Assembly (NCBI RefSeq): GCF_021117425.1
Contig: NZ_CP088298.1
Location: 744,001 to 808,000, forward strand
DNA from: Brevibacterium zhoupengii
GTDB taxonomy: Bacteria; Actinomycetota; Actinomycetes; Actinomycetales; Brevibacteriaceae
DNA length: 64,000 nt
Direction: 5' to 3'
Under the pieces are notes generated by a model. That model saw only the letters and a list, made by a program, of their open reading frames with translations, did not search any database and was not told where the DNA came from. Position numbers and translations under genes: made by a program. Positions within the stretch are counted from its first letter, which is position 1. Every line of letters starts with the position of its first letter. Shown here one piece after another: positions 1-7,497 of this stretch.

Positions 1-1
1 G

Positions 2-484
2 TTCACAAGCGGTGCCATCGCCCAGTTCACTGCATCGACAGCGCTCACTCCTGCCCTCGGCCAGCGAATCGCCATCACCGGAAGCACCGGTGCCACCGTC
101 GGACTCCTGGAATATCCCGAGGGCACCGAGGCAGTCAATGACGTCTGGGCGGTGTCGGAACAACAAACGTTTGACGGCCCGAGAGAGGTCTTGGCCGATG
201 TTTCCCTAGATCGGATCAACGCATCCCTGGCGCCCTTCCACGCTGCGCAGATCGTTGACTTCGTAGCGGCAGTTCGCTCCGGTGCGACACCGCTGGTGAG
301 CGGACAAGACGCACTGCGGTCACTGCGCACGATGAGCGCAATGTATCAGTCGATGCGATCCGGGCAGCCCGAATCTCCCGAGACGACGGACCGCCCTGTC
401 GGTTCGGAAAGCATTGGGGTCCCTGAATCGCACAGTCATCCACAAACACAGAACTCTCTTGCAGGACAGGACGACGTCGCATGA
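2..484 (+). CDS. Gfo/Idh/MocA-family oxidoreductase, C-terminal part
   Basis: The reading frame is open from base 2 to the stop at 482-484, so the gene begins before the window. About 160 residues remain, carrying the beta-sheet pattern typical of the C-terminal dimerisation domain of NAD(P)-dependent Gfo/Idh/MocA dehydrogenases (IAQFTAS, then IAITGSTGATVGL, then a final helix with IVDFVAAVRSG and the usual SGQDALRSLRTMSAMYQS). The N-terminal Rossmann domain is outside the window. The stop overlaps the start of the next gene in an ATGA arrangement, so the three genes to 2246 are probably translationally coupled. Substrate unknown; sugar, inositol or quinate-type polyols are typical for the family. 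Confidence 0.75.
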   Translation, partial: FTSGAIAQFTASTALTPALGQRIAITGSTGATVGLLEYPEGTEAVNDVWAVSEQQTFDGPREVLADVSLDRINASLAPFHAAQIVDFVAAVRSGATPLVSGQDALRSLRTMSAMYQSMRSGQPESPETTDRPVGSESIGVPESHSHPQTQNSLAGQDDVA

Positions 485-1320
485 ACGACATTGGAATTGC
501 ACATCTGAGTCTGCTCCAGTTGGAACCAGACGAACTGATCGACATCGCTGCGCAGTCAGGGTTCGACTTTGTCGGCATCCGCGTTCGTGGTGCGACACCA
601 ACAGAACAGATACCTGACCAGTCACCAGGTTCAATGATGTCTCGGTCGACAATCGCCCGTCTCGACGACACCGGAGTTCGAGTGCGTGATATCGAATTCC
701 TGTCACTTGACGGACATACAGGTCGCGAAGCCTGGCTTCCGATGCTCGAGGCGGGCGCGGCACTGGGCGCTACGACTCTCAACCTCGCCGGGCAGGACCC
801 GGACACTTCTCGGCTTGCAGACACCCTCGCCGAACTTGTCTCCGACGCTGCGGCATACGGGATCGTCCCGGCGTTGGAACCGATCAGCTACAACGCCATC
901 AGCACAGTTGGTCAAGCCTCAGAACTTGCCTCGTCGGCAGGTGCACACTTGATGCTTGACCCTCTCCATATCCAGCGCGGAGGAAGCACTCCCAGCGATG
1001 TTGCACAGCTAGATCCATCGTTGATTCCGGTACTGCAGCTGTGCGATGGACCACTCGATGTTCCGAACTCCATTGAGATCAGGGAGCCGTTGCCCCGCGG
1101 CATGACTGCTGATGGCGAACCACGAAAGGTGGAGTCACGCGCCCATCGGCTGCCACCGGGTGACGGCGAGCTCCCGCTTGTCGACCTCATTCGGTCTGCG
1201 CCTGCTGGGATACCGCTGAGCCTGGAAGTCCCCAATGCTCAAATTACTGCGGAACTCGGCGCTCTCAATTATGCGAAGCAGCTCAGGCGTTCAACAGAGA
1301 GGTTGTTGTCAGAGGTATGA
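481..1320 (+). CDS. Sugar phosphate isomerase/epimerase (xylose-isomerase-like TIM barrel)
   Basis: The 279-residue protein has the alternating strand/helix pattern of the AP-endonuclease-2/xylose-isomerase TIM barrel. Likely divalent-metal ligands are the Glu in PALEPISY, the Asp and His in LMLDPLHIQRGG, the Asp of QLCDG and the Glu of LSLEVPN. Length is normal for the family. It overlaps the upstream oxidoreductase and the downstream shikimate dehydrogenase paralogue by 4 bases each. The family includes epimerases, 2-keto-myo-inositol dehydratase and 3-dehydroshikimate dehydratase. Beside a shikimate/quinate dehydrogenase the last is attractive, but this is inference from context only. Confidence 0.75.
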   Translation: MNDIGIAHLSLLQLEPDELIDIAAQSGFDFVGIRVRGATPTEQIPDQSPGSMMSRSTIARLDDTGVRVRDIEFLSLDGHTGREAWLPMLEAGAALGATTLNLAGQDPDTSRLADTLAELVSDAAAYGIVPALEPISYNAISTVGQASELASSAGAHLMLDPLHIQRGGSTPSDVAQLDPSLIPVLQLCDGPLDVPNSIEIREPLPRGMTADGEPRKVESRAHRLPPGDGELPLVDLIRSAPAGIPLSLEVPNAQITAELGALNYAKQLRRSTERLLSEV

Positions 1321-2246
1321 ACGGCTTCAGCTCGAGTCCAGGCCCCAAAGAAGCGCCGGAAACCGGCCCAACGACCAATGACCGTACGGTTCTGCTCGGC
1401 TTGCTCGGGGAGAACATTGCCCAGTCGCTGACCCCAGTGATGCATGAGAATGAAGCGAAGAGGCAGGGGATTCCGCTCGTATATCGTATTATCGACCCGT
1501 GCTTGATGGGTATCGCTGAGCCGGACTGGCCAGCACTGGTCGAACAGGCCATCAGCTTCGGGTTCAACGGGTTGAACGTCACCCACCCAGCGAAACAGTC
1601 GGTGATACCTGCACTCGATGAACTCGATGAGGACGCAACCCTGCTGGGCGCAGTCAACACGATCGTGGTAGAAGAGGGACGACTGATCGGCCGGAACACC
1701 GACCATTCCGGCTTCACCACAGCACTTGAGGCCATTCATGTCGACGCGAGCGCAGGCGAGGTCATCCAGATCGGTGCCGGTGGAGCAGGATCGGCCATCG
1801 CATACGCGTTGTTGAGTGCCGGAGTGCCGAAACTGTCGATCGCCGATATCAATCCTGCTAGTTCAAGGGCACTGATTGGGCGCCTGTCTGCGGCCTTCGA
1901 CAATAGTCGCATGCGTGCGATTGCACCAGACCAGATATCGCACGCGGCTCGTGGCGCCGTTGGACTGGTCAATTCCACGCCGATCGGAATGACGGGTGTC
2001 TCGAATGCCAGCCCATTTCCTGTCGATGCACTGCACTGCGGAATGTGGGTGGGGGACGCGGTGTATCGGCCGCTGCACACGACTCTTGTGAAGGCAGCAG
2101 CAGATGTGGGGTGCGCTGTCTTCGGGGGAGCGCACATGGCCGTCGGCCAGGCCGCGGCTGCATTCACAATGTTCACAGGCGCTTACTCCGACCGCGAATC
2201 GATGCTCGAGTCATTTGAATTATCGGCAGCACATTCGGCGAAATAG
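1317..2246 (+). CDS. Shikimate/quinate dehydrogenase family protein
   Basis: 309 residues. The N-terminal substrate domain has the SLTPVMHE segment that binds the shikimate carboxylate, and NVTHPAKQSV with the catalytic Lys, followed by GAVNTIV and the NTD of GRNTDHSGF. The NAD(P)-binding domain has GAGGAGSAIAYAL. All hallmark residues of AroE/YdiB are visible, so the protein should interconvert a 3-dehydro acid and its hydroxy form. Being third in an operon with an oxidoreductase and a TIM-barrel isomerase, rather than with aroB/aroK, it is more likely a catabolic or specialised paralogue than the biosynthetic aroE. ATGA overlap with the preceding gene. Confidence 0.85.
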   Translation: MNGFSSSPGPKEAPETGPTTNDRTVLLGLLGENIAQSLTPVMHENEAKRQGIPLVYRIIDPCLMGIAEPDWPALVEQAISFGFNGLNVTHPAKQSVIPALDELDEDATLLGAVNTIVVEEGRLIGRNTDHSGFTTALEAIHVDASAGEVIQIGAGGAGSAIAYALLSAGVPKLSIADINPASSRALIGRLSAAFDNSRMRAIAPDQISHAARGAVGLVNSTPIGMTGVSNASPFPVDALHCGMWVGDAVYRPLHTTLVKAAADVGCAVFGGAHMAVGQAAAAFTMFTGAYSDRESMLESFELSAAHSAK

Positions 2247-2413
2247 TCGTACTATCCAGTCGACGAGACAGGAACCAGGCTCAGACACTCGTACGGCCCG
2301 AATATTACGAGCCAAGCCATAGAGTCTCGTTCGGATCTTAGAGAAAAACAATCAATTGATCCGTGCAAACCAGAGTTAAGTGCGACCTCCTCGGCGATCA
2401 TGGAAATGAAACG

Positions 2414-2460
2414 ACGCGGGTGCCGATACTCCCACGGTGGGGGAGTATCGGCACCCGCGT
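2414..2460 (-). terminator. Perfect 20-bp hairpin, probable terminator
   Basis: Bases 2414-2433 and 2441-2460 are exact reverse complements of 20 bp with a 7-base loop. The hairpin lies about 26 bases past the stop of the dicarboxylate carrier gene on the minus strand, followed on that strand by a short T-rich stretch (CGTTTCATTT). It may also stop transcripts from the plus-strand operon ending at 2246. Confidence 0.75.
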
Positions 2461-2486
2461 TGAAGGCGGTCTCGCCGAGCTAAGGA

Positions 2487-3857
2487 TCAGGCGTTGGCGG
2501 CGACCCGTTCCTTCTCGCCGGGCTCGTCACCGGCGGTGGCTGCCGGAGTTCCGTGAGCATCGGGCTCGAGCGAGAGCTCGTCGAACGGGCTGGAGCCGTT
2601 CAGTGCTGCACGTGCCTGGTCGATGTCGATCTCGTGGGTCCACTTGCCGATGAGCAGGGTGGCCACGGCGTTGCCGGTGAAGTTCGTCAGGGCACGGCAC
2701 TCGGACATGAACTTGTCGATGCCGACGATGACGCCCATGCCGTCGAGGAGTTCGGGGCGGTGTGACTGCAGGCCCGCGGCCAGCGTTGCCAGTCCCGCAC
2801 CGGAGACTCCGGCGGCACCCTTCGAAGCGATGATCATGAACACCAACAGCGAGATCTGCTCAGGAATGCTCATCGGCATGCCCATGGCGCTGGAGACGAA
2901 CAGCGAGGCCATCGTCAGGTAGATGGCGGTGCCGTCGAGGTTGAACGAGTACCCGGTGGGCACGGTGATACCGACGACGGGCTTCGAGACACCAGCGTGC
3001 TCCATCTTCGCGATCAGACGCGGCAGAGCCGACTCCGACGAAGAAGTGGAGAAGATGAGCAGGAACTCCCTCGCCAGGTACTTCAACAGCAGGAAGATGT
3101 TGAGGCCGGTGACGACCTTGAGGATGGAGCCCAGGACGATGACGATGAACAGTGCACAGGTGAGGTAGAAGGCTCCCATGAGGGTCGCCATCGCACCGAT
3201 CGCGGCCCAACCGGTCTTGCCGACGACTGCGGCGATGGCGCCGAAGGCGCCGACGGGGGCGGCCCACATGATCATCATCATGAGTTTGAAGACGACGGCC
3301 TGGATGTGGCCGATTCCATTGAGGACGGGTTCGCCGGCCTTGCCCATGGACTGCAGGGCGAATCCGACGAGGAGGGCCAGCACCAGGGTCGGCAGGACTG
3401 CGATGTCGCCGGGGATGAGGCTCATGAGGAAGTCGACGGTGCCGTTGGATTCTCCACCAGCAGCCGCCTCGTAGGGCTCGAGCTTCAGGCCCTCACCGGG
3501 GTGGATGAGGTTGCCGACGACGAGGCCGATGACCAGGGCGAAGGTGGCCATGATGAGGAAGTAGATCAAGGCGATGCCGCCGACCTTGCCGACGGTGGCC
3601 GCCTTGGCCACGGAGCCGACGCCGAGGACGATGGTGCAGAAGATGATCGGGGCGATGATCATCTTGATGAGTGCGATGAAGGCCTTGCCCAGCGGTTCGA
3701 GCGCCTTACCGGCCTCGGGGGCGATGAGACCGATGGCGGCACCGGCGAACACGGCGATGATGACCATGATGTAGAGCCAGTGCGTACGGTCCTTCTTGCG
3801 CTGCGGTGGGGTGGGACCCGCCTCGGCGACGGTATTGTCTGATGGCAACGTTGCCAT
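2487..3857 (-). CDS. dctA: C4-dicarboxylate/cation symporter (DAACS family)
   Basis: The 456-residue membrane protein has the glutamate/aspartate-dicarboxylate carrier signature: a serine-rich hairpin (SSSESALPRLIAKME), the transport-core motif GYSFNLDGTAIY, a second hairpin SKGAAGVSGAGL, and NFTGNAVATLLIG in the last helix. About eight hydrophobic segments precede a charged C-terminal tail. It should import succinate, fumarate or malate with protons or Na+. A strong GGAGGAG ribosome site precedes the ATG. It is divergent from a small membrane protein and the sensor/regulator pair at 4499-6875, whose homologues (DcuS/DcuR, CitA/CitB, DctB/DctR) control such carriers. Confidence 0.92.
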   Translation of the reverse strand: MATLPSDNTVAEAGPTPPQRKKDRTHWLYIMVIIAVFAGAAIGLIAPEAGKALEPLGKAFIALIKMIIAPIIFCTIVLGVGSVAKAATVGKVGGIALIYFLIMATFALVIGLVVGNLIHPGEGLKLEPYEAAAGGESNGTVDFLMSLIPGDIAVLPTLVLALLVGFALQSMGKAGEPVLNGIGHIQAVVFKLMMMIMWAAPVGAFGAIAAVVGKTGWAAIGAMATLMGAFYLTCALFIVIVLGSILKVVTGLNIFLLLKYLAREFLLIFSTSSSESALPRLIAKMEHAGVSKPVVGITVPTGYSFNLDGTAIYLTMASLFVSSAMGMPMSIPEQISLLVFMIIASKGAAGVSGAGLATLAAGLQSHRPELLDGMGVIVGIDKFMSECRALTNFTGNAVATLLIGKWTHEIDIDQARAALNGSSPFDELSLEPDAHGTPAATAGDEPGEKERVAANA

Positions 3858-4026
3858 GTCTCCTCCTTGAGTGGTGGTGCTCGCGGAATCGGGCCGCGAA
3901 GAATTTCCCCATGAGCATTCCAGAGGCTGTGACGGTTGTCTCGGTTGCGTTCATAGTGTTCATGGCCGCGATCACATCCTCGACTATTGTAGGGCTGTAC
4001 GACTTGACGAATTGAAGGGATTGCTC

Positions 4027-4452
4027 ATGAGAATCGATACAGCACTTCTGCGCGCCGTTCCCGGTGCGTTCATCCTCAACTCCGGCATCGGCAAGCTCGG
4101 CCTCGATGAGGAATCCGCCGCCGGCCTGCAGCAGATGGCCATCAATGGTGTCCCGATGGTCGAAGAGATGACGCCGGCCCAGTTCGGGAAGTTCCTGTCC
4201 TATGGTGAGATCGCCGTCGGTGCCGCTCTGCTGCTGCCCTTCGTGCCCACTCGCATCGCCGGAGCCGCACTGACGACGTTCTCCGCCGGGCTCGTCGCGA
4301 ACTACTTCGCGATTGACTCCATGACCCAAGACGACGGCATCCGCCCCTCCGAGTCCGGCACCGCCGTGGCCAAAGACACCTGGCTGGCCGCGATCGGACT
4401 GGCTCTGATGTTCACCATCGGAGGCAAGAAAAAGAAGAAGCTCAAGAAGTAA
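4027..4452 (+). CDS. Small membrane protein, DoxX-like
   Basis: 141 residues with three or four hydrophobic segments (around VPGAFILNSGIGKLG, EIAVGAALLLPFVPTRIAG, AALTTFSAGLVANYFA and AAIGLALMFTIGG) and a very basic C-terminal tail, GGKKKKKLKK, probably cytoplasmic. The start at 4027 is chosen because GAAGGGA lies 7 bases upstream; an ATG at 3871 is possible but has no ribosome site and codes for non-membrane sequence. The topology recalls DoxX/DoxD-type proteins; function unknown. It sits between the divergent dicarboxylate carrier and its presumed sensor kinase, 46 bases before the latter. Confidence 0.6.
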   Translation: MRIDTALLRAVPGAFILNSGIGKLGLDEESAAGLQQMAINGVPMVEEMTPAQFGKFLSYGEIAVGAALLLPFVPTRIAGAALTTFSAGLVANYFAIDSMTQDDGIRPSESGTAVAKDTWLAAIGLALMFTIGGKKKKKLKK

Positions 4453-4498
4453 TCGTCTGCGGCGTCATTCGAGACATCGACCAAGGGGCAGTTGGGCA

Positions 4499-6181
4499 GT
4501 GAAGGCATCCGGGACGCACGGTCGTGCCCGGCACCGGCGACGCAGCGGCACGTTGGCGCGCAGGCTCTTCTTCGTGCAGTTGGCGCTCATCGCCGTCGTC
4601 TGCGTCGCGCTGTCCATCACCAGCTACGTCTCGACGCTGGGCTCTGCCCGGCAGGCGACCTCGGAGCGGGTGCTCTCCATCGCCGAGACCCTGGCCCATG
4701 ACCCCTTCGTCATCGAATCTGTCGAGGACTCGGGAGATTCTTCCGCCTCGGCGAAGCTCCAGCCCTATGCGCTGACCGTCATCGACACCGCCGAGGTCGA
4801 CTTCGTGACGATCATGGACCGCGACCGCACCCGCTACACCCACCCGGATCCTGAGCAGCTGGGCAAGGCCTATATCGGCAGCATCGACCAGGCCCTGACC
4901 GGTGAGAGCCAGGTCGAGGAGTACGAGGGCACGCTGGGGGAGTCGGTGCGCGCGATCGTGCCCGTCACCGACTCATCCGGCGAGGTCACAGCCATGGTCG
5001 CCGTCGGAGTGACGCTGAAGACGCTGTCGGTGGCTCGGGCTGCCGCACTGCCGCAGATCATCATCGTCGGCCTCGCCGCGATCGGACTCGGCGGGCTGGG
5101 CTCTTGGATACTCAGCCGCTACCTGCGCCGAGTCACGCTCGGCTACGGGCCCGAGCAGCTGAAGTCCCTGTTCGCGTTCTACGACTCCGCGCTGCATTCG
5201 CTGCGGGAGGGCCTCATCCTCGTCGACGATGACGGGCGCCTGGTCCTCTACAACGATGAGGCCGCAGAGCTGCTGGGTCTGCCCGAGCCCGATGACCGCA
5301 CCCCCATTCCCCTCGCCGAGGTGGCCCTGCCCTCGTCCGTGCAGGTCCTGCTTTCGTCCGGTCGGGATGCCGTTGATGAGATCCACCTGACCCGTGACCG
5401 GGTGCTCGTGGTCAACCAGAAGCAGGCGAGCCAGCCGGATCGTGGTGGGCTCAGTTCGAGTTCCGGGGGAACGTCTGATTCCGGGGGAACGGTCGCGACC
5501 CTGCGCGATCGCACGGATATTCAGGAACTCACCGGTGAGCTCGAGACGATGCGGACCTTGTCTGAGGCTCTGCGAGCCCAGACCCATGAGCACTCGAACC
5601 GTCTGCACACCGTGGCGACCCTGATCGAGCTGGGGCGCTCGCGGGAGGCTCTGGACTTCGCCGTTCGTGACCAGCAGGAATCACAGCGGCTGACCGATTC
5701 CTTCGTCGACTCCCTCGACGAACCCTTCATCACCGCACTCATGATCGGCAAGGCCGCCCAAGCCCACGAGCGCGGCATCGAACTCACCGTCACCGCCTCC
5801 GGTGAATTGCCGCCGAGCAGCCTCGACGCCCGTGACCTCGTCACTGTGGCCGGTAACCTCCTCGACAATGCCTTCGACGCTGCCGCGGACTCTGAGGAAC
5901 GCCACGTGTGGGCGGACTTCGTCGCCGCCGATGGGGAGCTCATCATCACGGTCGCAGACTCCGGACCGGGGATCGATACTGAGGCGATCGACGCGATCTT
6001 CCACCTCGGCGTCTCTGCGAAGGCCGCTCCGGCTGGATCCGGTGGGCGCGGCTTTGGTCTGGTGCTTGTGCGCCAGGCCGTGACGAGGCTCGGGGGAGAT
6101 CTCGAAGTCGATTCCGACGGGGGAGCGATCTTCACGGTTACACTCCCATTGACGGGAGGAGGCAACGATGGCGAAGAATGA
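4499..6181 (+). CDS. CitA/DcuS-type sensor histidine kinase
   Basis: 560 residues from a GTG start. Order: basic N-terminus, transmembrane helix about 23-45, extracytoplasmic PAS/CACHE sensor about 46-180 (with the FVTIMDRDRTRYTHP strand-turn), second helix about 184-206, cytoplasmic PAS about 220-340, SpoB-type dimerisation region with phospho-acceptor His363 in QTHEHSNRLHT, and an HATPase domain with N-box NLLDNA (453-458), DSGPGI (487-492) and GRGFGLVLV (516-524). This is the layout of citrate/C4-dicarboxylate sensors. It overlaps the response regulator by 14 bases and lies near dctA, so control of dicarboxylate uptake is the obvious inference. Confidence 0.88.
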   Translation: MKASGTHGRARHRRRSGTLARRLFFVQLALIAVVCVALSITSYVSTLGSARQATSERVLSIAETLAHDPFVIESVEDSGDSSASAKLQPYALTVIDTAEVDFVTIMDRDRTRYTHPDPEQLGKAYIGSIDQALTGESQVEEYEGTLGESVRAIVPVTDSSGEVTAMVAVGVTLKTLSVARAAALPQIIIVGLAAIGLGGLGSWILSRYLRRVTLGYGPEQLKSLFAFYDSALHSLREGLILVDDDGRLVLYNDEAAELLGLPEPDDRTPIPLAEVALPSSVQVLLSSGRDAVDEIHLTRDRVLVVNQKQASQPDRGGLSSSSGGTSDSGGTVATLRDRTDIQELTGELETMRTLSEALRAQTHEHSNRLHTVATLIELGRSREALDFAVRDQQESQRLTDSFVDSLDEPFITALMIGKAAQAHERGIELTVTASGELPPSSLDARDLVTVAGNLLDNAFDAAADSEERHVWADFVAADGELIITVADSGPGIDTEAIDAIFHLGVSAKAAPAGSGGRGFGLVLVRQAVTRLGGDLEVDSDGGAIFTVTLPLTGGGNDGEE

Positions 6182-6875
6182 CGACCTGCGGGTGCTCATC
6201 GTCGAAGACGACCCGATGACTGCCGAAGCCCATGCCGACTTCGTGCGCCGAGTTCCCGGATTCGTCGTCGCCGGCACCTGCCTGTCCGGCCACGATGCGC
6301 TGGAGAAGTTCGAGGCGTTCGGGGCTGCTGGGGAGCCGGTCGACATCGTGCTGCTGGATATGAACCTCACCGATTCGCACGGGCTCGACGTGGCCCAACG
6401 AATGAACGCCAAGGGCTATGGTGCCGACATCATCGCGATCACCGCGGTGCGCCACCTGCAGGTCATTCGGTCCGCGATCTCGAGCGGGGTGACGCAGTAT
6501 CTGATCAAGCCGTTCACCTTCACGATCTTCCGCGAGAAGCTGGAGAACCAGCGGGACTTCCGCCTCAACCTCGACGGTGCCGGTGCTGGCTCCTTGGCCA
6601 CGCAGGCCTCGGTCGACAATGCACTCAGCGCCTTGCGGTCCGTGTCCTCGGGCCGGTTGCCCAAGGGGTTGATTGAGGAGACGCTGACGGCGATCTCTGA
6701 AGTTGTCCGCGACGCCTCGTCGCCGGTGTCGGCGACCGAGGTGGCCACGACTTTGGACCTCTCGCGGGTCACGGTGCGCCGGTATCTGGAGCATCTGGTG
6801 AAGACGAAGCAGGCGGTCAAGCAACCACGCCACGGAACGCCGGGGCGCCCGGAATATGAGTATCGGTGGGTTTGA
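6168..6875 (+). CDS. CitB/DcuR-type response regulator
   Basis: 235 residues. The receiver domain has the acidic pair at Asp14/Asp15 (IVEDDP), phospho-acceptor Asp64 in VLLDMNLTDSHG, Thr92 and Lys114 in YLIKPF. The C-terminal helix-turn-helix (SATEVATTLDLSRVTVRRYL) and the closing GTPGRPEYEYRW are typical of the CitB/DcuR/CitT group. Its start overlaps the kinase gene and shares its transcript. The likely target is the dctA promoter between 3858 and 4026, though no binding site could be defined by eye. Confidence 0.88.
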   Translation: MAKNDDLRVLIVEDDPMTAEAHADFVRRVPGFVVAGTCLSGHDALEKFEAFGAAGEPVDIVLLDMNLTDSHGLDVAQRMNAKGYGADIIAITAVRHLQVIRSAISSGVTQYLIKPFTFTIFREKLENQRDFRLNLDGAGAGSLATQASVDNALSALRSVSSGRLPKGLIEETLTAISEVVRDASSPVSATEVATTLDLSRVTVRRYLEHLVKTKQAVKQPRHGTPGRPEYEYRWV

Positions 6876-6905
6876 TGGGTAGGCTGCGCCCAAGGATGTC
6901 AAAAC

Positions 6906-6923
6906 CGTACCGAAACTGGTACG
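6906..6923. promoter_or_regulatory. Inverted repeat upstream of orphan AbiEi gene
   Basis: CGTACC (6906-6911) and GGTACG (6918-6923) form a 6-bp dyad with a 6-base spacer, 28 bases before the AbiEi-type start codon. AbiEi antitoxins bind inverted repeats in their own promoters, so this is a candidate operator; the short arms keep confidence low. Confidence 0.35.
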
Positions 6924-6951
6924 CTTTTGGCACAAGGAGAGAGGTGAAGTC

Positions 6952-7497
6952 ATGGGCTACCGACACGATCTGTGGGAGATCGCTGCAGAACAGCACGGTG
7001 TCGTCACGATCGCCGAAGCCGAGGATGCAGGAGTGCCCGCTGTAGAGGTGCGCAAGCTTTCCCAGCGCGGCGCACTGCAGGCGTACGGCAAGGGTGTGTA
7101 CACCCACCGTAGTGTGCCCACGACAGACCTGACCGAGCCAGCGGCGGCGGTGGCACTGGCCGGTGAAGGGGCGTTCCTGGAGCGGGAAACTGTGCTCGAT
7201 CTGCTGGGCCTGGGGCAGTTCAATCCGCACCGTATACGGGTGGCGACTCGTCGTCGAGTGCGCAGGACCCTTCCCGAATGGGTCGACCTCGAAACGCGGA
7301 TGGATGTCCCCGACGAGGATCTGACGCATTACGAAGGCATCCCCGCGACCACTGTTCGGCGGGCTCTCGTCGACGTGCATGACAGGATCCCGCTGGAGCG
7401 GTGGAAAACGCTGGTCGAACAGGCATTTCAGCGTGAGCTGATCGATAACCTCGACGTCACGACGTCTTTGAGTACATCTTCACGATCTCGCGTTTGA
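6952..7497 (+). CDS. Orphan AbiEi-family antitoxin-like protein
   Basis: 181 residues. The N-terminal winged helix (LWEIAAEQHGVVTIAEAEDAGV, then VRKLSQRGALQAYGKGVYTHRS) is the AbiEi_4 type shared by type IV toxin-antitoxin antitoxins, followed by the usual middle strand region (IRVATRRRVRRTLPEW) and a segment with GIPATTVRRALVDV. GAGGTGAAG precedes the ATG. No AbiEii nucleotidyltransferase follows: the last 14 codons run into the 3' end of the convergent acyl-CoA ligase gene. The C-terminus DNLDVTTSLSTSSRSRV is therefore encoded partly by antisense of that gene, suggesting loss of the original C-terminus and toxin. Confidence 0.65.
   Translation: MGYRHDLWEIAAEQHGVVTIAEAEDAGVPAVEVRKLSQRGALQAYGKGVYTHRSVPTTDLTEPAAAVALAGEGAFLERETVLDLLGLGQFNPHRIRVATRRRVRRTLPEWVDLETRMDVPDEDLTHYEGIPATTVRRALVDVHDRIPLERWKTLVEQAFQRELIDNLDVTTSLSTSSRSRV

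Noticed and set aside
2997-3842. Long acidic open frame on the plus strand opposite dctA
   Set aside because: It is exactly antisense to the carrier gene, its composition (Asp/Glu/Gly-rich) mirrors the hydrophobic codons of the other strand, and it has no ribosome site or family similarity.
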